DNA of 64,000 nucleotides from Taudactylus pleione (Eukaryota > Chordata > Amphibia > Anura > Myobatrachidae), in NCBI GenBank assembly GCA_031769625.1, contig JAUIMM010000584.1, positions 744,001 through 808,000 of the forward strand, written 5' to 3'. Shown piece after piece: positions 1 to 12,247 of this stretch. Numbering within the stretch: position 1 is the first letter of the stretch; the number at the start of each line of letters is the position of its first letter. The translations under genes were made by a program, and so were the position numbers. Under the pieces are notes generated by a model that was not told the DNA's origin, ran no database searches, and saw only the letters and a list, made by a program, of their open reading frames with translations.

Positions 1-86
1 AATATAATTATTCAGAAAATATGGAAGGAGGGGGGCGCTATTCCATTATTTTGCCAGGGGCACACAGACCCCTAGATACACCCCTG
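1..86 (-). mobile_element. hAT-type element, terminal fragment cut by window edge
   Basis: Read on the minus strand the end is CAGGGGTGTATCTAGGGG, very like the CAGGGGCGGATCTAG terminus of the hAT copy at 21299-22181, which has a proven 8-bp target duplication. Only the terminus is inside the window, so length and coding content cannot be judged. Confidence 0.5.
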
Positions 87-1400
87 GTGTTATGGTAGTC
101 TGAAAGCTATAGACTGCCTGCCTGTTCTCTAATGACTAGTGTATAAAATAGGGTCTCTTCTTGGTGATAGGTGTCCAATGCAGACCTAAGGTTACAAAAA
201 TGGTCACATATAAAGCTGTTGATTCAGATATATACAGAGTGCTTGCAGTTTTACTATACAGGCATGTAGCATGAATGTTTTATATATGATTAGTATTAAA
301 TGTTCAATCTGTAAATTCTATTGTTGGTTACAGTTTAATACAAACCTTTTGTCCTACTGTTAAATACCATGCCCATTTTCTCTGGGTTGTATATAATATA
401 GCTCATCTCCTTGATGGCTACACTGACCCTGGTCTCTCACAAGTTTGCAATACAAGTCCCTTTCTGCTGGCTCACATATTCATCCTACCACAGTTATCTA
501 CCTATTATTGGCTGACAGGTGTCCATTTTATGTCCTATCCTGAAATCTGATTGCTAGATAAGTGGCCAATCATAGTACAGGCTGATACCTGAATTCAATG
601 GTGATAATGGTGACGGGTGGTGGGATCATAACACAGAGAGCAGGACTTAATTCCGTTTATTAATTGGAGTCCTGCTCCCAAAAAAAGTTAAAGCAATCTT
701 TGTTTTGATGTGTTACTCATTCATTTATCTCAATTCTACAGTTTATAAGTGAGTAAACACATATATTACTGAGATGGTAACAATGGCGAAAGACACTGCA
801 CATCTTGTTGTAATGAGCCTAATTTTTCTGAAATGTCTTAATCACTAAATCTTTGAAGTTCAAGCACAGGGCAGATTGAACAGCATTAGTGTGCTGCGAT
901 TTCCATACTTTACAGCAGCCGTTAAGAGAGATAATATTGATATACCACAAGAGGCTCATGGGAACCTGCACATTGCCTTCCAAATTAAACTAAAATGTCT
1001 TGTCACACATTAATTTATTTCAATTAACTTCTCGCAACATAATCCGTTCTCAAAGGTACACAAAACAAATTACTATAAAAGACCAGCTAATTAACCGCAT
1101 CCCTGTGTTTTAGTAGACATAATGCTTTGTTGCAGGTCATCTTGCATTTTATGATTTTATTCTGAATGTTTTGCTTGTATTATATTGATTTTTGCAAGAC
1201 TATGAAAATTTATGTTGTAAAAATGTGATGATTATTGACCATGTTTTCTGCAGTTACAACAGAATGTTAATAGATTTGTTTCATGTTTTTATGTCCATGA
1301 TCATGGACAAGATAACTCTCAGGTTCTGCCATAAAATAAATTTACAGAGTAGAAACACACTGTTATTTCTTGACAGATACTTGTACCACACTTACATTTT
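87..1400. other. non-coding, nothing recognised
   Basis: AT-rich sequence with only short chance reading frames. I see no splice-bounded exon, RNA gene or clear repeat end. Probably intron or intergenic DNA. Confidence 0.5.
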
Positions 1401-2010
1401 CATTTACAGATGTGTCCACATACACCTATCCTCCGTGCACTACAAGTCACATTACACATAATGCGTGAGTGCCGTGCGACTTGGTAGTGCCTAGCCTCTT
1501 TTCGTGCAACTTTTTCAATTAAAATGCATTTTATTCGCAAAAGTGCCCTTATAATAACTGTTTGCGTTCGGGGTGTGCAATATATGTGTGTGTATATGTG
1601 TGTGTATATATATATGTGTGTGTATATAGATAGATAGATAGATAGATAGATAGATGGATAGATACACAGAACCATTTTGGTGCCTTGTGCCAGAAAGAGC
1701 ATTGGTGTTGTCGTTGTCCCCCACCCCCACATTTTTTAAATATGGACATTAGTCATGCGCCAAAAGGGCGTGACCTCAAGGAAAAGGGGCATAACAATCT
1801 GATTTATCACATATGATGATGAAGGGGTACCAATCCCGTTGCACCACAGTTATGCGAATAGGACACACGAGCAGCTTCTGCTGATTAAAATGATATGCGG
1901 CATTCCTATATTCTGTGTGTGACTGCGATTATATCTGCATGTGAAATGCTACTTTATAGTGTCAATGGCTGTGATACTGTAAGGTAGCCTTTCACATGCA
2001 GATACAGCCA
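1400..2010. repeat. degenerate dispersed repeat containing a microsatellite
   Basis: Pieces such as TGCGAATAGGACACACGAGC match, inverted, the element at 14672-14999, and the stretch around 1465-1560 resembles 8925-9030. This appears to be a decayed copy of that MITE-like family, interrupted by the microsatellite at 1580-1662. Ends could not be fixed. Confidence 0.4.
1580..1662. repeat. compound microsatellite (TG)n/(TA)n then (GATA)n
   Basis: A TGTG/TATA dinucleotide tract passes into about nine GATA units near 1626-1662. Open frames read through here (YLSIYLSIY, THIYIYTHIY) are simple-sequence artefacts. Confidence 0.9.
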
Positions 2011-5000
2011 CAGTAGCATACGCACAACATCTATTCTCCGCCTTCTTACCACCAAACCCCCCTCCACCACCACGGAACACTCACCTTTTCTCTAGGCAAA
2101 CACACAACTTCTCGGCTACCCTGGATGGAATTCAAGGAGACCTATCTGTATTCCTCCTATCTTAGAGCCGGTGGCGTTGTCTCACTCACCTCCCTGCTAG
2201 CCCCTAATCTGTAATCTAAGTGGAACTGGGCCACAATATCCTCATTTTAATTAAAACGAATGTTTGAACTTTTTACCTCACCATCCCTAACCCTTCCCCT
2301 CTCTCCCTCTGTCCTCTCATACCCCCTCCTCCCATTCTCTCCCCTTCCCATATATATAAGGTTTCATGTGTGGTTCTTTTTTCCCTTTTATTTGGGTTTT
2401 CACTAATGTTTTACATTTTGAGTTTTATCTCCATGGATTTGGGACATAATGCACATTGAGTAATGCGGTACTATTTCCGGCATTTTCATGCTTTTGTACG
2501 ATACCATGAGTATGATGATGATCTGGATAATCACTATCTGTATTGAGTTTTGTATAACATTCTTATTGAATAAACATAGTTTCAATAAAAAGAAAACTGA
2601 GCCCGCAAATATTTGGGTAATCAGTGGGGGGAGCAATAGGAGTAAGGCCTCTTATTGCTACCTATAATAACTCAAGTAAGTCCGGTACATGTTTGTGTTC
2701 TGTTAATTATAAAAAATTGTCTGTTTTGTTTTTGGAAAGCACTGGATATTCTACGTGGATCTAAATAAATACATACAACACAGTGCTTACATGTTACCTG
2801 CGAGTTCGGTGGCATGTATAACACAATAGTTATTTATAGAAAAGGTTATTTTCCTGATTTATTACTATGGATTAAAGAAGTATTGAATAAGTTAATATTA
2901 TACATGGTTGAAATGATACACAAGATAAGGTGATTTTAAACTTCCATAAACACAATCAGATGTACTGTACAGTATTTTCACATGCTGTAACAAAATTACC
3001 ATTCAGATTGATACATTTCTGGGGAAAAAAAACTTGCTATAAATGTTTAGATGAGGGATTTGCTTCAATACATCGTTAGAAGCGTATTGCTACAAATGGC
3101 TAAGCGAAGACTTCCTTTGTGTGGGGTATCTTCCTTAGGGGATATCATCAATATTTTTAGCCTAAACAAAGACAACTAGTAGTCGGATACTTAAGTACAG
3201 TATATGTAGGAGACATTTTCCAGGCAGTGTGCTGCACACCCTGACAGAGCTGTTACTGTTGCACTATAGTACATTCTGTCAAGAGGAAAAAACACAAACA
3301 CTTCATCCATCTGGACAGCTTGCAATGGTACACCAGAGGTTTAAAGGAATTTTAGAATGTCTAAATCCACTTCCTTCAATTCTGCTAATGACCTAGGCTC
3401 TGTGGGTAAAGGAATCATGTGAAGGCTAATTTCATAAGTTGCACTTGAACTCCTGTCTATTACTTCCCAAGCCTGGTCATGTCAGGGAAACTGCATTCAG
3501 TATCCTTCCTTCTGTCATCCTCTTCTTTTTCTATCATATTATCTTGTGGTGATACTAATTGTTTCACTCATGGTGAGGAAAATGTGTGAGCTCAGTAGAC
3601 TTATTCCCAATAAATATTACTTATAAATACTGATCCAACATTCTTTGATTTTCTAGTAAAAAGTATAAAAGCTATAAATTTAGTAACTTGTAGCATCTTC
3701 ATTATTGTTGGTAACATTGATTTGTAATATGCCACAGTGACAGGCATTTAGGAAAACAAGATACCTAAACAGATTCATACAAGGTAGACAATGTAAATAC
3801 AGGCATTTTTTGTTTAGTATTGCAGTGATACTATGGAATATGGTGTTGGTATTTAACATTACTTACCCCTTTGGCGAGTTCCGGCGAGCTGCCAGCAAAG
3901 GGCTGTTGTGTCATACGCATGCACAAAAGGCCAGTCTGCACATGTGCAAGAGACTTTTACCCAGCAGGAACCCGGCAGTGTCTTAAAAGCTTTCATGAAG
4001 CCAGAAAGGCAATGGGAACTGTATCACTATTGCCATCTTTAGACGGCGTAAGCGGTACAGTGAAAAACAATGGTAAGCTAAGATTGTGATTGGAACAGTT
4101 GTGAAAGTGTATTAGTGTGGGCAGTATAGATGAACAGGATATGGGAGTGACATTGTGATACTGGCTCCAGGCAACCCATTGGAAATTTTCTACATTTTCC
4201 TACAGCGATCTTCCCAATACCCAAAATGTATCTCATATTGTATATATCCCAGAATTTCTGGAACCTTACATAAATTTATGAAAAATTTGGTTAACATAAG
4301 GTGGTTCCATGTCGGTCAGCTGGTGGTACATGCTTTTAAGTGTCAGTATTATATGCTTACATTAGCCAAAGAGAGTGCTCTAGGGAGAGAATTGACTTCT
4401 TTCGAAAACGTATGGTCTTTCACAGGACCTTTTAAGAATATTATATCTTTCCCTCTTAGAAACTCAGTACTACTATCTGGTTACTTTCACAAGAGCTTGG
4501 CGACAAGAAACAATTGAATTTTGATGAAAAACAGTGAAATAATTTTTGTCTTACAACTTTTCCTAAAATGTTATGGTTGGGAATATTGTTATAAATTCTT
4601 AGGCAGATGGTATAGTAGGCTAGGTGTGCTACATAAAGGTTTCCTAATATACCAACTAAATTGAGGTGTGATGATCTTCCAGGCACTCTGTGTCATATCT
4701 GTTATGGATGCTCCAAAATTGATCAGTTTTGGCAAACTATTATAAATCTCAAACCTGTTTATCAGTGGTCCAGTCTCGCCGGCATTCCACTTTTTTTAGA
4801 AAAAATTGTTGAAAAAAATGAATGTAGCTAAAGAAATCATCCCAGTAAACTGTAAACCGAAACACTCTTCTCCTGTTAGAGATTAGTTGCAGAGAATGAC
4901 CTCTCGTACTAGACAATTTTTTAAATGAATGTTAATGTCACTGGCTAAGCTATAGAGTCTTTATCTTGCAGACCTCTATCGGCAGCTTTTGGTCCATGAT

Positions 5001-5747
5001 TGCATATTTTGGCAGGAGAACACCTCACGCCCCCTATTCTTCATTCTCCCATTTTTTCCCATATATGTTTCTTTGCTTGCACCAATTTTCTTTGTTTACT
5101 AATATGGCAATATTGTGTTATTACCTAATAAAAAAGAGATTACAGGAAATAAATATTGGTTTTCAAGAGCTGGGACTAGTCTAATTGGGAGCATGGTGGG
5201 GAATTTCATAATGTGGGTATCAGCGTGGTAGTTGAGTGGTGGTTATTAGCAGGGCGAGGCGCAGGTCAGAGATAGATCTAGGAGTGTGGGAGTCTTCTGA
5301 ATTAAATAGTGGAGGACAGAGGGATTTGAAGCTTGGTGCAGTAGATGTGTAGCAGGGAGAGAGGAAAATCATCAGTGATTAAACCAATCTTTTCCTGGAC
5401 CAGATGATGATAAATTTGTATGATTTTGGCCTATTCTTTTAATTACAGCTAATGGTTGATGTTAAACCCCAGCATGTTATTTGGGTTCAGAACTTCAGGT
5501 CAGGATATAACATGATTTTTTTTTCTTTAGCCAGATTCTTGCAGATATAAATGTGGGATTAGTATTGTTCTTGTGCTGTGTACAGAGTATAATTATTTTA
5601 AAGCTTCATTTCACAGATCGGTACCCTGACATTCTACAGTAGTACTTGCTTTTACAATAGACAACTATAATGTTGCTTAATGACTGAGAACTATTCAGAT
5701 CCTGATGCTGCAAAGCAGCTATAAATCATGATATTCTCCATGCCTTA
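2010..5747. other. non-coding, no clear feature
   Basis: About 3.7 kb without a recognisable gene. Near 2550-2600 there are closely spaced AATAAA signals followed by an A-rich tail, which could be the 3' end of an old LINE, but no coding remnant supports this. Short frames at 3871-4089, 4155-4517 and 4966-5184 have no family features. Confidence 0.4.
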
Positions 5748-6076
5748 AGCTGGGTACACACTGGCAGATATATTGCCCGATCAATTGATTGGCCAATATA
5801 TCGGGTGGCCATCGGCCAGTGTGTACCAGCGATATTTCTGTGAACTACTTCATACACAGACATATTGAATTTGGCTGTACATATTGAATTGGCTGTGCTG
5901 TGTGCAGGTGGTCAGCCGACCGCCCGTACACTTGCAGCCGCAGAGAGGGGGGCGTGGCATGCCCCTGGTCAGCGAGACCCCCCCCCCCTCCCAACACACA
6001 GAACACAGATTATGGTTGTTCAGTGTGTATGAACAACCATATTCTGCAGATATATCCATTTAGTGTGTACCCAGCT
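5748..6076. mobile_element. Harbinger-type MITE, TSD TTA
   Basis: Terminal inverted repeats AGCTGGGTACACAC and its complement are flanked on both sides by TTA (5745-5747 and 6077-6079). A 329-bp length, 3-bp TTA duplication and no coding capacity fit a PIF/Harbinger MITE. Related fragments lie at 15060-15235 and 17390-17547. Confidence 0.75.
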
Positions 6077-6364
6077 TTACTCTACATTACGGATGGGGTG
6101 AGGCAGTGTTATCTCACTTATGTACAGTCTGCTCATCCGGACAGGACATTGAAATGCGAGTTTTGGCCAGTAAAGGGTTGACACTAATGTGTGGTGGATT
6201 AATATTATCTGAGTCAGTCTCACACTCTCAGCGATTGAACTTGTTGCATAAATAGGAGCTTAAAGTTGAGATGAAGCAGTTGAGTTTGAGACACAGGGAA
6301 GCCCAATCAATTCAGGATTCATATCCCTTCAGCAGTGTGGTAACACAATGGCCACCACTCTTTA

Positions 6365-6548
6365 CAGTGGTTCTCAACCCCAGTCCTGAAATGCCACCAA
6401 CAGGTCATGTTTGTGGATTTCTTTAATAATGCGCACGTTAGTGAGTTTATTTTGCTGGGTCTGTAATTATTCCACCTGCTTCCACAGACAGAGATTCTCA
6501 AACAATGATCTGCTGGGGATACTTGAGTGTTGAAGTTGAGAATCTCTG
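6365..6548. mobile_element. hAT-like non-autonomous element (fragment)
   Basis: The left end CAGTGGTTCTCAACC and the right end GAGAATCTCTG form an imperfect inverted repeat of a type often seen for hAT MITEs. I could not find an 8-bp target duplication, so the boundaries are tentative. Confidence 0.45.
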
Positions 6549-6890
6549 CTGTATATTGTTTGTAGCCATCATTGTTTGAAAAGGTGGAGAGACTTGTAAC
6601 TAATGATGTTTTATTGCTTAAGCTGGGTCACGTTTTGTCATTTGACTTTACATAATATTACGGTGTGTGTATCTGCAGCCATTATATTGATGATTGAACT
6701 TTTGGATCTTCCTCTGCTATTTTTTTTATCCTCTTATCAGAATGTAGATGAAGCTCTATATGTTTGAAAATGATTCTCTGACCACTGTAAATAATTTTAG
6801 AACCAAGTGAATGCTTAGATACCACAAAAAGTACAGACTTATAAGATGCAGGAGGCTCTTGAGAACAAAATAAATAGATTTTTTTTTCTT
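6549..6890. other. non-coding, nothing recognised
   Basis: About 340 bp of AT-rich sequence with homopolymer T runs and no coding, RNA or repeat signature. Confidence 0.5.
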
Positions 6891-7287
6891 TTGAACTGAA
6901 TCAGGGCCGTCCTTCTCTTTTTTTAGAGCGGCCTCCTGGCCGCTCGCATAGCTGTGGGTGACCACCCACAGCTATAGCGAGCGGCCAAAAAGATGGTCGC
7001 GATGGTCAAGACCATCACGACCATCGGGCTTGCGACGAGACCCTTGTGGTAGGGTCTCGTGGCCGCAAACCCTGGAGTGCTTTCGGCTCTATCAGAGCCG
7101 AGAGCACTCCCACTGACATCACTTGTGATGTCAGTGGGGCTGGCCCCAGACGGTAGGCATTCCCATGGGAACGCCTCCATCTGGGCAGCCACGCCCACCA
7201 AAGGGGGCGTGCTGTCACTCACCATCGACCCCCTTTGTAGCGAGACCAGGAGCGACGGGCGAGTGGGTCTGAATTAGGCCCTGATTC
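6891..7287 (-). mobile_element. palindromic MITE of the GGGCCTGATTCAG family (5'-shortened copy)
   Basis: It shares with 7537-8076, 23766-24303 and 45691-46123 the modules for GACCATCGCGACCATC, the TGACATCACnnGTGATGTCA palindrome, and the CTGTGGGTG(G/A)CCACCCACAG hairpin, but in reverse order. One end stops at an inner GGGCC rather than at the outer terminus. Frames here (for example 6923-7225) are hairpin-derived, not genes. Confidence 0.7.
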
Positions 7288-7536
7288 CCATCAAACTGGG
7301 CAGTATGCACACTGATGAGCTATTTTTTGCAGGACTTGTGCATATTTCTATGTTTAGTGAAATGCGTAGTCTCTATTTTGCACAGGGCAATAGCTAGATC
7401 ATAAGCATTCCTAAGTGCTGTAGTGTAGGCCTTTTTATGTGCAAAATTGATATATATTTTGCAGAGGGAGGCATTTAAATGAGTTTATTGTATGTAGAAA
7501 GTGTCCATGTACGATATTATGAGTTGAATACATTTA

Positions 7537-8076
7537 GGGCCTGATTCAGACCCAGTCGCAAGCGCTGAGCGCTCGCAACCGGGTCGATGGTGGCCCACAG
7601 TGCATGTGCACGACGGAGCCGGCTCCTTCGTGCGCATGCGCGAGACCCGGCTAGCGACGGGCAATCTGTCGCTCCGGGTCTCGCACCAAAGGGGGCGAGC
7701 TGTCGATGTTGAGTGACAGCTCGTCCCCTTTGGTGGGTGGTCCGGGGGGGTGGCTGCCCAGACGGAGGCGTTCCCATGAGAATGCCTGCCATTTAGGGGC
7801 GGCCCCACTGACATCACGAGTGATGTCAGTGGAGAGATTCCGGCTCTGTTAGAGCCGAAATCTCTCTGGGGCTTGCGGCCACGAGACCCTACCACAAGGG
7901 TCTCGTCGCAAGCCCGATGGTCTTGACCATCGCGACCATCATCATGGCCGCTTGCAATAGCTGTGGGTGGTCACCCACAGCTATGCGAGCGGCCAAGAGG
8001 CTGATCTAAAAAAAAAAAGCCCGGCCCTGATTCAGAGCGAGCGCTCTGTCAGAGCGAGCAGCTCTGAATCAGGCCC
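7537..8076 (+). mobile_element. palindromic MITE, full copy, TSD TTA
   Basis: The ends GGGCCTGATTCAG and CTGAATCAGGCCC are perfect 13-bp inverted repeats flanked by TTA (7534-7536, 8077-8079). Internally it is built of several short perfect palindromes. A 3-bp TTA duplication suggests mobilisation by a PIF/Harbinger transposase. The 136-residue minus frame at 7485-7895 is a hairpin artefact. Confidence 0.8.
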
Positions 8077-8924
8077 TTAGATCACTGATGTGCATTTGAC
8101 AAATTACAGACTTTTTTTTTTTAACCATATTAATAGGATAACTGAAAACACTAGAGTAAGATATAGAGAGATATGCATTAAAGCATCACTAGGTTTCTAG
8201 TACTGGATACTGGTGACTTTTTTTTTGTTATGTGCCAGTCGCCAAAGGCGCTGTGAATGTACCACGACTAAAGGTGCATATCCACTAGCAGACAGTGGAA
8301 CAACAGTACGATTACAACATTGTAATCGTACAGTCGTACCTCTTCCCCTGCAGTGTCCGCAGTGAATATACTGGCAATAGAGTTGTTGCTTTTGTCGTTG
8401 TTTATTGATAATTTGTCTTAATTGCTTGACATTTAAACAAAAACAAAATTCATATCCAAATAGTCTGTTTTAATTAACACGCTAACAATCCGTGTTCTCT
8501 TTTATTTATTTATTACTAGTTATTTATATAGCACACACATATTCCTTTTAAAAGTAGTATTCAATGTTATATAAAGCATGTATTAAATGCCTGTTTTTTC
8601 TTTAATGCTGATAGCATCTTTTATTTTTCCATTCCTCTTTTCTAACATTTGCCGAAGACAAGTTAATGCTTTGTGAAGAGATAATTTTATCTATGTCTTC
8701 TTATAATTAGATCAGTCAGTGCCTCGTTCAGGCTAATATCTAATCAAATCTATATTAATGCCTGCCCAAGGAAATTTCTACTTTTTGTACAGGCTAAGGA
8801 TATTAATATTTATTAGGACATTATATCCCTCTGCAATATATTACTAACACCCCCCAATATATTACTAACACCCCAGGCAAGGCAAAATAGAGGTTAGGAG
8901 GCCACTGCATACAGATGGGTCCAC
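8077..8924. other. non-coding; includes a MITE-end fragment at 8272-8350
   Basis: Starting at 8272, after TAA, AGGTGCATATCCACTAGCAG and an inner GTACGATTACAA...TTGTAATCGTAC hairpin match, inverted, the sequence ending at 58588. I see no matching second end. The rest is AT-rich and unremarkable. Confidence 0.45.
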
Positions 8925-9032
8925 ATATATCTAGCCTCCTTGTGCGTTAAGCAGCCCTTCTAGTCGCATCATGCCATGGCTCAGTAGCGCCGAGTGTCTT
9001 TTTTGTGCATCTTTTTACCTTCAAATGCGTCT
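8925..9032. repeat. dispersed-repeat fragment cut by the DIRS insertion
   Basis: This stretch resembles 1465-1560 and, inverted, 14800-14895, and stops where the DIRS terminal repeat begins, suggesting the retrotransposon landed in an older MITE-like copy. Confidence 0.4.
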
Positions 9033-9864
9033 TTTCTACTTCAGGGTCCATAGAAGGGCCACAGGAAACCTTGGAGTATAGATGATAATGAAGACATCCG
9101 GGCACCATGCAGTTAAATTTTTTTCTCCCAGGATGCAACGGGGCTTCCCTCTATACCCCGTCCCCGAGTTGGAGGCTCCTCAGTTTTCGTTTGGTGCCCG
9201 GCCAGAGTCGGGTCACTGTATTGCAGTGGGGCTGTTGCGAACAGCCCTGAAAACTTCAAGTTTTTCTAAGTGAGGTCAGCGTGAACAGTCCAGTGGAAGT
9301 TTGCATGGACGCATCATCACCCTGCTGGTGCTCAGACACCAGTACTGATCCGTGCCTCTCAGCGGGCCTCAGGGGTCTTGGCTAGCAGGGACCCCGGAGG
9401 ATTCCTAGATTGCGGTTGGACGCTAAGGGGTGCAGGTAAGCGACACTGAACTCGGTGGTGCGTGCCGAGATGCAGTCTTTTTCCTTTAGGGTTGGGGGAC
9501 ACCCTGGGGATGACAGCAAGTGTGGCCAGGCACTGAGTCCTGTGTCCACACTAAGCCACTTGGGACTGGAGTTTTTCGGAACACTCCAGCGTCCCAGGGA
9601 TTAAACGCTGGCCAGGGGAGGCAGCCTTCCCTGTCTAACAGCCGGCTCCTCCCCGCTGCTGAACACGTCTTTCCATTGTGGTCTAGCTTGATCTGTGACA
9701 GCTTCCTCTTTCCGGCTCCACCTCCCCATGAGTTCTTCGATGGGCATTCTCCTGGCTGTGTGTCGCTGATCTCCACAGGTAGTGCAGAGTACGGGTCCCC
9801 CTACATACCTCTCCTCTGGTTGGTGGTCAGTGTATGTAGCACTTTTTGTCTTGTTAGACATTAA

Positions 9865-10038
9865 GAGGTAAATTACTAAGATGGGAGTTCTATTAAGAAG
9901 TGATGTTGCCCATAGCAACCAATCAGATTCCAGGTATTATCTTCTAGAAGGTAATAGATAATTGAGAAGTAGAATCTGATTGGTTGCTATGGGCAACATC
10001 ACTTCTTAATAGAACTCCCATCTTAGTCAATTTACCCC
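9865..10038. mobile_element. hairpin MITE, TSD TAA
   Basis: Two arms of about 65 bp are nearly perfect inverted complements (sharing GATGTTGCCCATAGCAACCA), with a short spacer, flanked by TAA at 9862-9864 and 10039-10041. The whole 174-bp unit would fold into one long hairpin. It lies at or next to the place where gag and RT are missing from the host DIRS. Confidence 0.8.
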
Positions 10039-10049
10039 TAAGTCTCTTT

Positions 10050-10720
10050 GATTGATCCTCTCCAAGTGGGACGGATTTCCCCATCATATACGGACTCAAT
10101 GATGGTGCTCTCTCCGGAGGTACACCTGTCGCTAACCTGGTAGCTACAGATGGCTCACCTCACCATGGGGCATCCCTTTTGGATCTCAGACTGGGTCTTT
10201 CTGACGACAGATGCCAGTCTTTAGGGGATGGGGTGCAGTGACGGGTCCACACTCCTTTCAGGGAAGGTGAACCACAAAGGATCTGCGCTTCCAATCAATA
10301 TATTGGAACTACGGGAAGTCTTCAGGGCTCTGCAGCAAGCCAGGCTGTTGCTTCACGGAAAACCCGTGCAAGTACAGTCAGACAATGCCACGACAGTGGC
10401 TTATCTAAATCGTCAAGGAGGAACCCAAAGTCAGGCGGCAATGATAGAGGTGTCACGGATTCTGACATGGGCGGAAGACTATCTACCATTGGCGGTGTTC
10501 ATTCCAGGAGTGCTGAATTGGGAAGTGGACTTCCTCAGCTGTCACGACATGCATCCAGGGGAATGGTCTCTTCACCAAGAAGTGTTTTAACTCCTAGTGG
10601 ACAGGAGGGGCCTTCCAGACATGGACCTTATGGCCTCTCGACTAAATCACAAGCTGCTTCAGTACGGGTCCAGGAAAAGAGATGCTAGTGCTCTCTTGGT
10701 GGAAGCTCTGTCAGTCAAGT
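10050..10720 (+). pseudogene. DIRS RT C-terminus and RNase H remnant
   Basis: The open frame 10228-10590 carries RNase H hallmarks: ELREVF with its Glu, then SDNATTVAYLNRQGG with its Asp, then LNWEVDFLS, aligning with the same block of the 31-36 kb DIRS. Just upstream, frames for LILSKWDGF and the DDRCQS/TDAS region are broken by stops and shifts. In DIRS elements RT and RNase H make DNA from the element's RNA. This copy has no RT core and cannot do so. Confidence 0.8.
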
Positions 10721-10899
10721 GGACTTTGTAGTTTGTGTACCTGTTTCCTCCAATCTCCCTCCTTCCTCGAGTAATTCTGAAGTTCAAACAAGAGGGAGGT
10801 ATGGTCCTGCTAGTGGCTCCAGCGTGGCCCCGACGTTCATGGTACTCAGATCTTTGGAGTCTCTCCATCGACACTCACTCCATGGCTGTTGTCTCAACG

Positions 10900-12007
10900 T
10901 CCGGACCTGTTGTCTCGGGGACCTTGCATTTACCCAGATCCGGGTCGTCTGTCTTTGACGACGTGCCTCTTGAGACATCCCTCTTAAGGTCCAAAGGTTT
11001 TTCCGGCTCTGCGTTTAACACCATGCTCAGAGCACAGAAACCTGCCTCTGCCAGGATTTACCACAGGGTGTGGCATACCTACTTTGAATGGTGTCATCCC
11101 AGAGGTTACGCCCCCCCAAGTGTTTAGGATACCCAGAGTGTTGGCGTTCCTGCTAGCGGGTTTAGACCTTAGTCTCTGCCTTTCTACACTGAAGGTCCAT
11201 ATGTCGGCCCTTTCAGTGTGGTTCCAGCGAAGGATTGCTCCTCTTCCTGACATCCGCACTTTTTTGCAGGGGTCCTTTGTATCCAGCCTCCCTTTGTCCC
11301 TCCTGTAGCACCTTGGGATTTGGTTGTTGTCCTTGAGGCTCTCCAGAGCCCTCCATTTGAACAACTGGGCTCAGTGGATCTCAAATGGCTTACTGCCATG
11401 ACTGTTTGTTTTTCTTCTGGCCATTGCTTCCGCCAGAATAGTTTCTGATTTAGGGGCTCGCTCTTGTCGTTCCCCATTTCTAGTTTTTCATAGGGACAGG
11501 GCAGTGCTTCGAACTCGCCCTTTGTTCCTTCCTAAGGTGGTCTCTAGTTTCCACGTTAATGAAGAAATTATTGTGCCGGCCTTTAATACCTTAGACTTCT
11601 CAGCAGGGGAGGCCTCAATGGATGTGGTACATGCCCTCAGGATTTATGTGGATTGTAGCAGTTCTCTTCGGAAATCTGACTCCTTGTTTGTTCTTTATGG
11701 TTTCCACAAGAGAGGATAGCCAGCCAATAAACAAACTTTGGCTAGATGGCTTCGCATGACTATCTCTGAGGCTTACATTCATGAGGGTCTTTCAATCCCT
11801 CCCTCTGTTACTGCTCATTCTACTCTGTCTGTAGGCCGTTCATGGGCAGCTAGTCGTGGTGCCTCGGCTGTACAGCTTTGTAAAGCGGCCACGTGGTCTT
11901 CTATCCAGACTTTTTTGAGGTATTATGCCTTTGATACCTTTGCCACTCAGGATGCTTTCTTCGGGCAGCGGATTTTCCTTTCTGCACAGGAGCGTCCCTG
12001 TCCTTGA
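10900..12007 (+). pseudogene. DIRS tyrosine recombinase (YR) remnant
   Basis: Blocks in order: LRAQKPASARIYHRVWHTYF (N-terminal core-binding part), the box I region near 11429-11455, LPKVVSSFHVNEEI, and a C-terminal frame 11738-12007 with AHSTLSVGRSW and the TFLRYYAFD tyrosine region. YR integrates the circular DNA intermediate of DIRS elements. The frames are interrupted by a stop after RGYAPPSV and by further shifts. Box I reads SARIVSDL where the second copy has SARRVSEL, and the HxxR box reads HSTL where that copy has HSTR, so both catalytic arginines appear lost. Confidence 0.82.
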
Positions 12008-12029
12008 GGGTACTGCTCTGGGAATCCCC

Positions 12030-12125
12030 AATGTTTCCTATGGACCTTCTATGGACACTGAAGTAGAAAAGTAGAGATATGGTAAGAACTTACCCTTATC
12101 TCTTTTTCTACGAGGTCCACAGGGC
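12030..12125. repeat. DIRS internal complementary region
   Basis: GGACACTGAAGTAGAAAAG joined to TAGAGATATGGTAAGAAC reproduces the junction of right and left terminal repeats, as in the ICR of the 31-36 kb copy. In DIRS elements this region is thought to template circle closure during replication. It shows what the now-missing right end looked like. Confidence 0.75.
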
Positions 12126-12247
12126 GCCCGCCCTGACACACCTGTGCTTCAGATGGCCTTCGCTCTGGTCACCGGTTTTCCATCTCCTTTGGTGTGAGAA
12201 TGTGATTCTAGTGTGTTCCAGACTTTCTTCTCTCTTTTATCCTCCTC

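Larger units (their letters stand above)
9033..12247 (+). mobile_element. DIRS-type tyrosine-recombinase retrotransposon, internally deleted and right-truncated
   Basis: The left terminal repeat starts TTCTACTTCAGGGTCC and matches the ends of the second copy at 31022-36789. The 5' leader is kept to about 9860, gag and nearly all RT are gone, then come the RT tail, RNase H and tyrosine recombinase remnants, the internal complementary region (about 12030-12125), and a stretch matching the other copy up to about 12247. There another repeat begins and the right terminal repeat is missing. Divergence from the other copy is obvious by eye, so it is a different subfamily or an older insertion. A MITE sits at 9865-10038. 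Confidence 0.85.

Noticed and set aside
1400..1749. overlapping minus frames with YLSIYLSIY repeats
   Set aside because: They translate a GATA/TA microsatellite.
7485..7895. 136-residue minus frame as a gene
   Set aside because: It reads through the palindromic modules of a MITE; similar frames appear in every copy of that MITE in both orientations.
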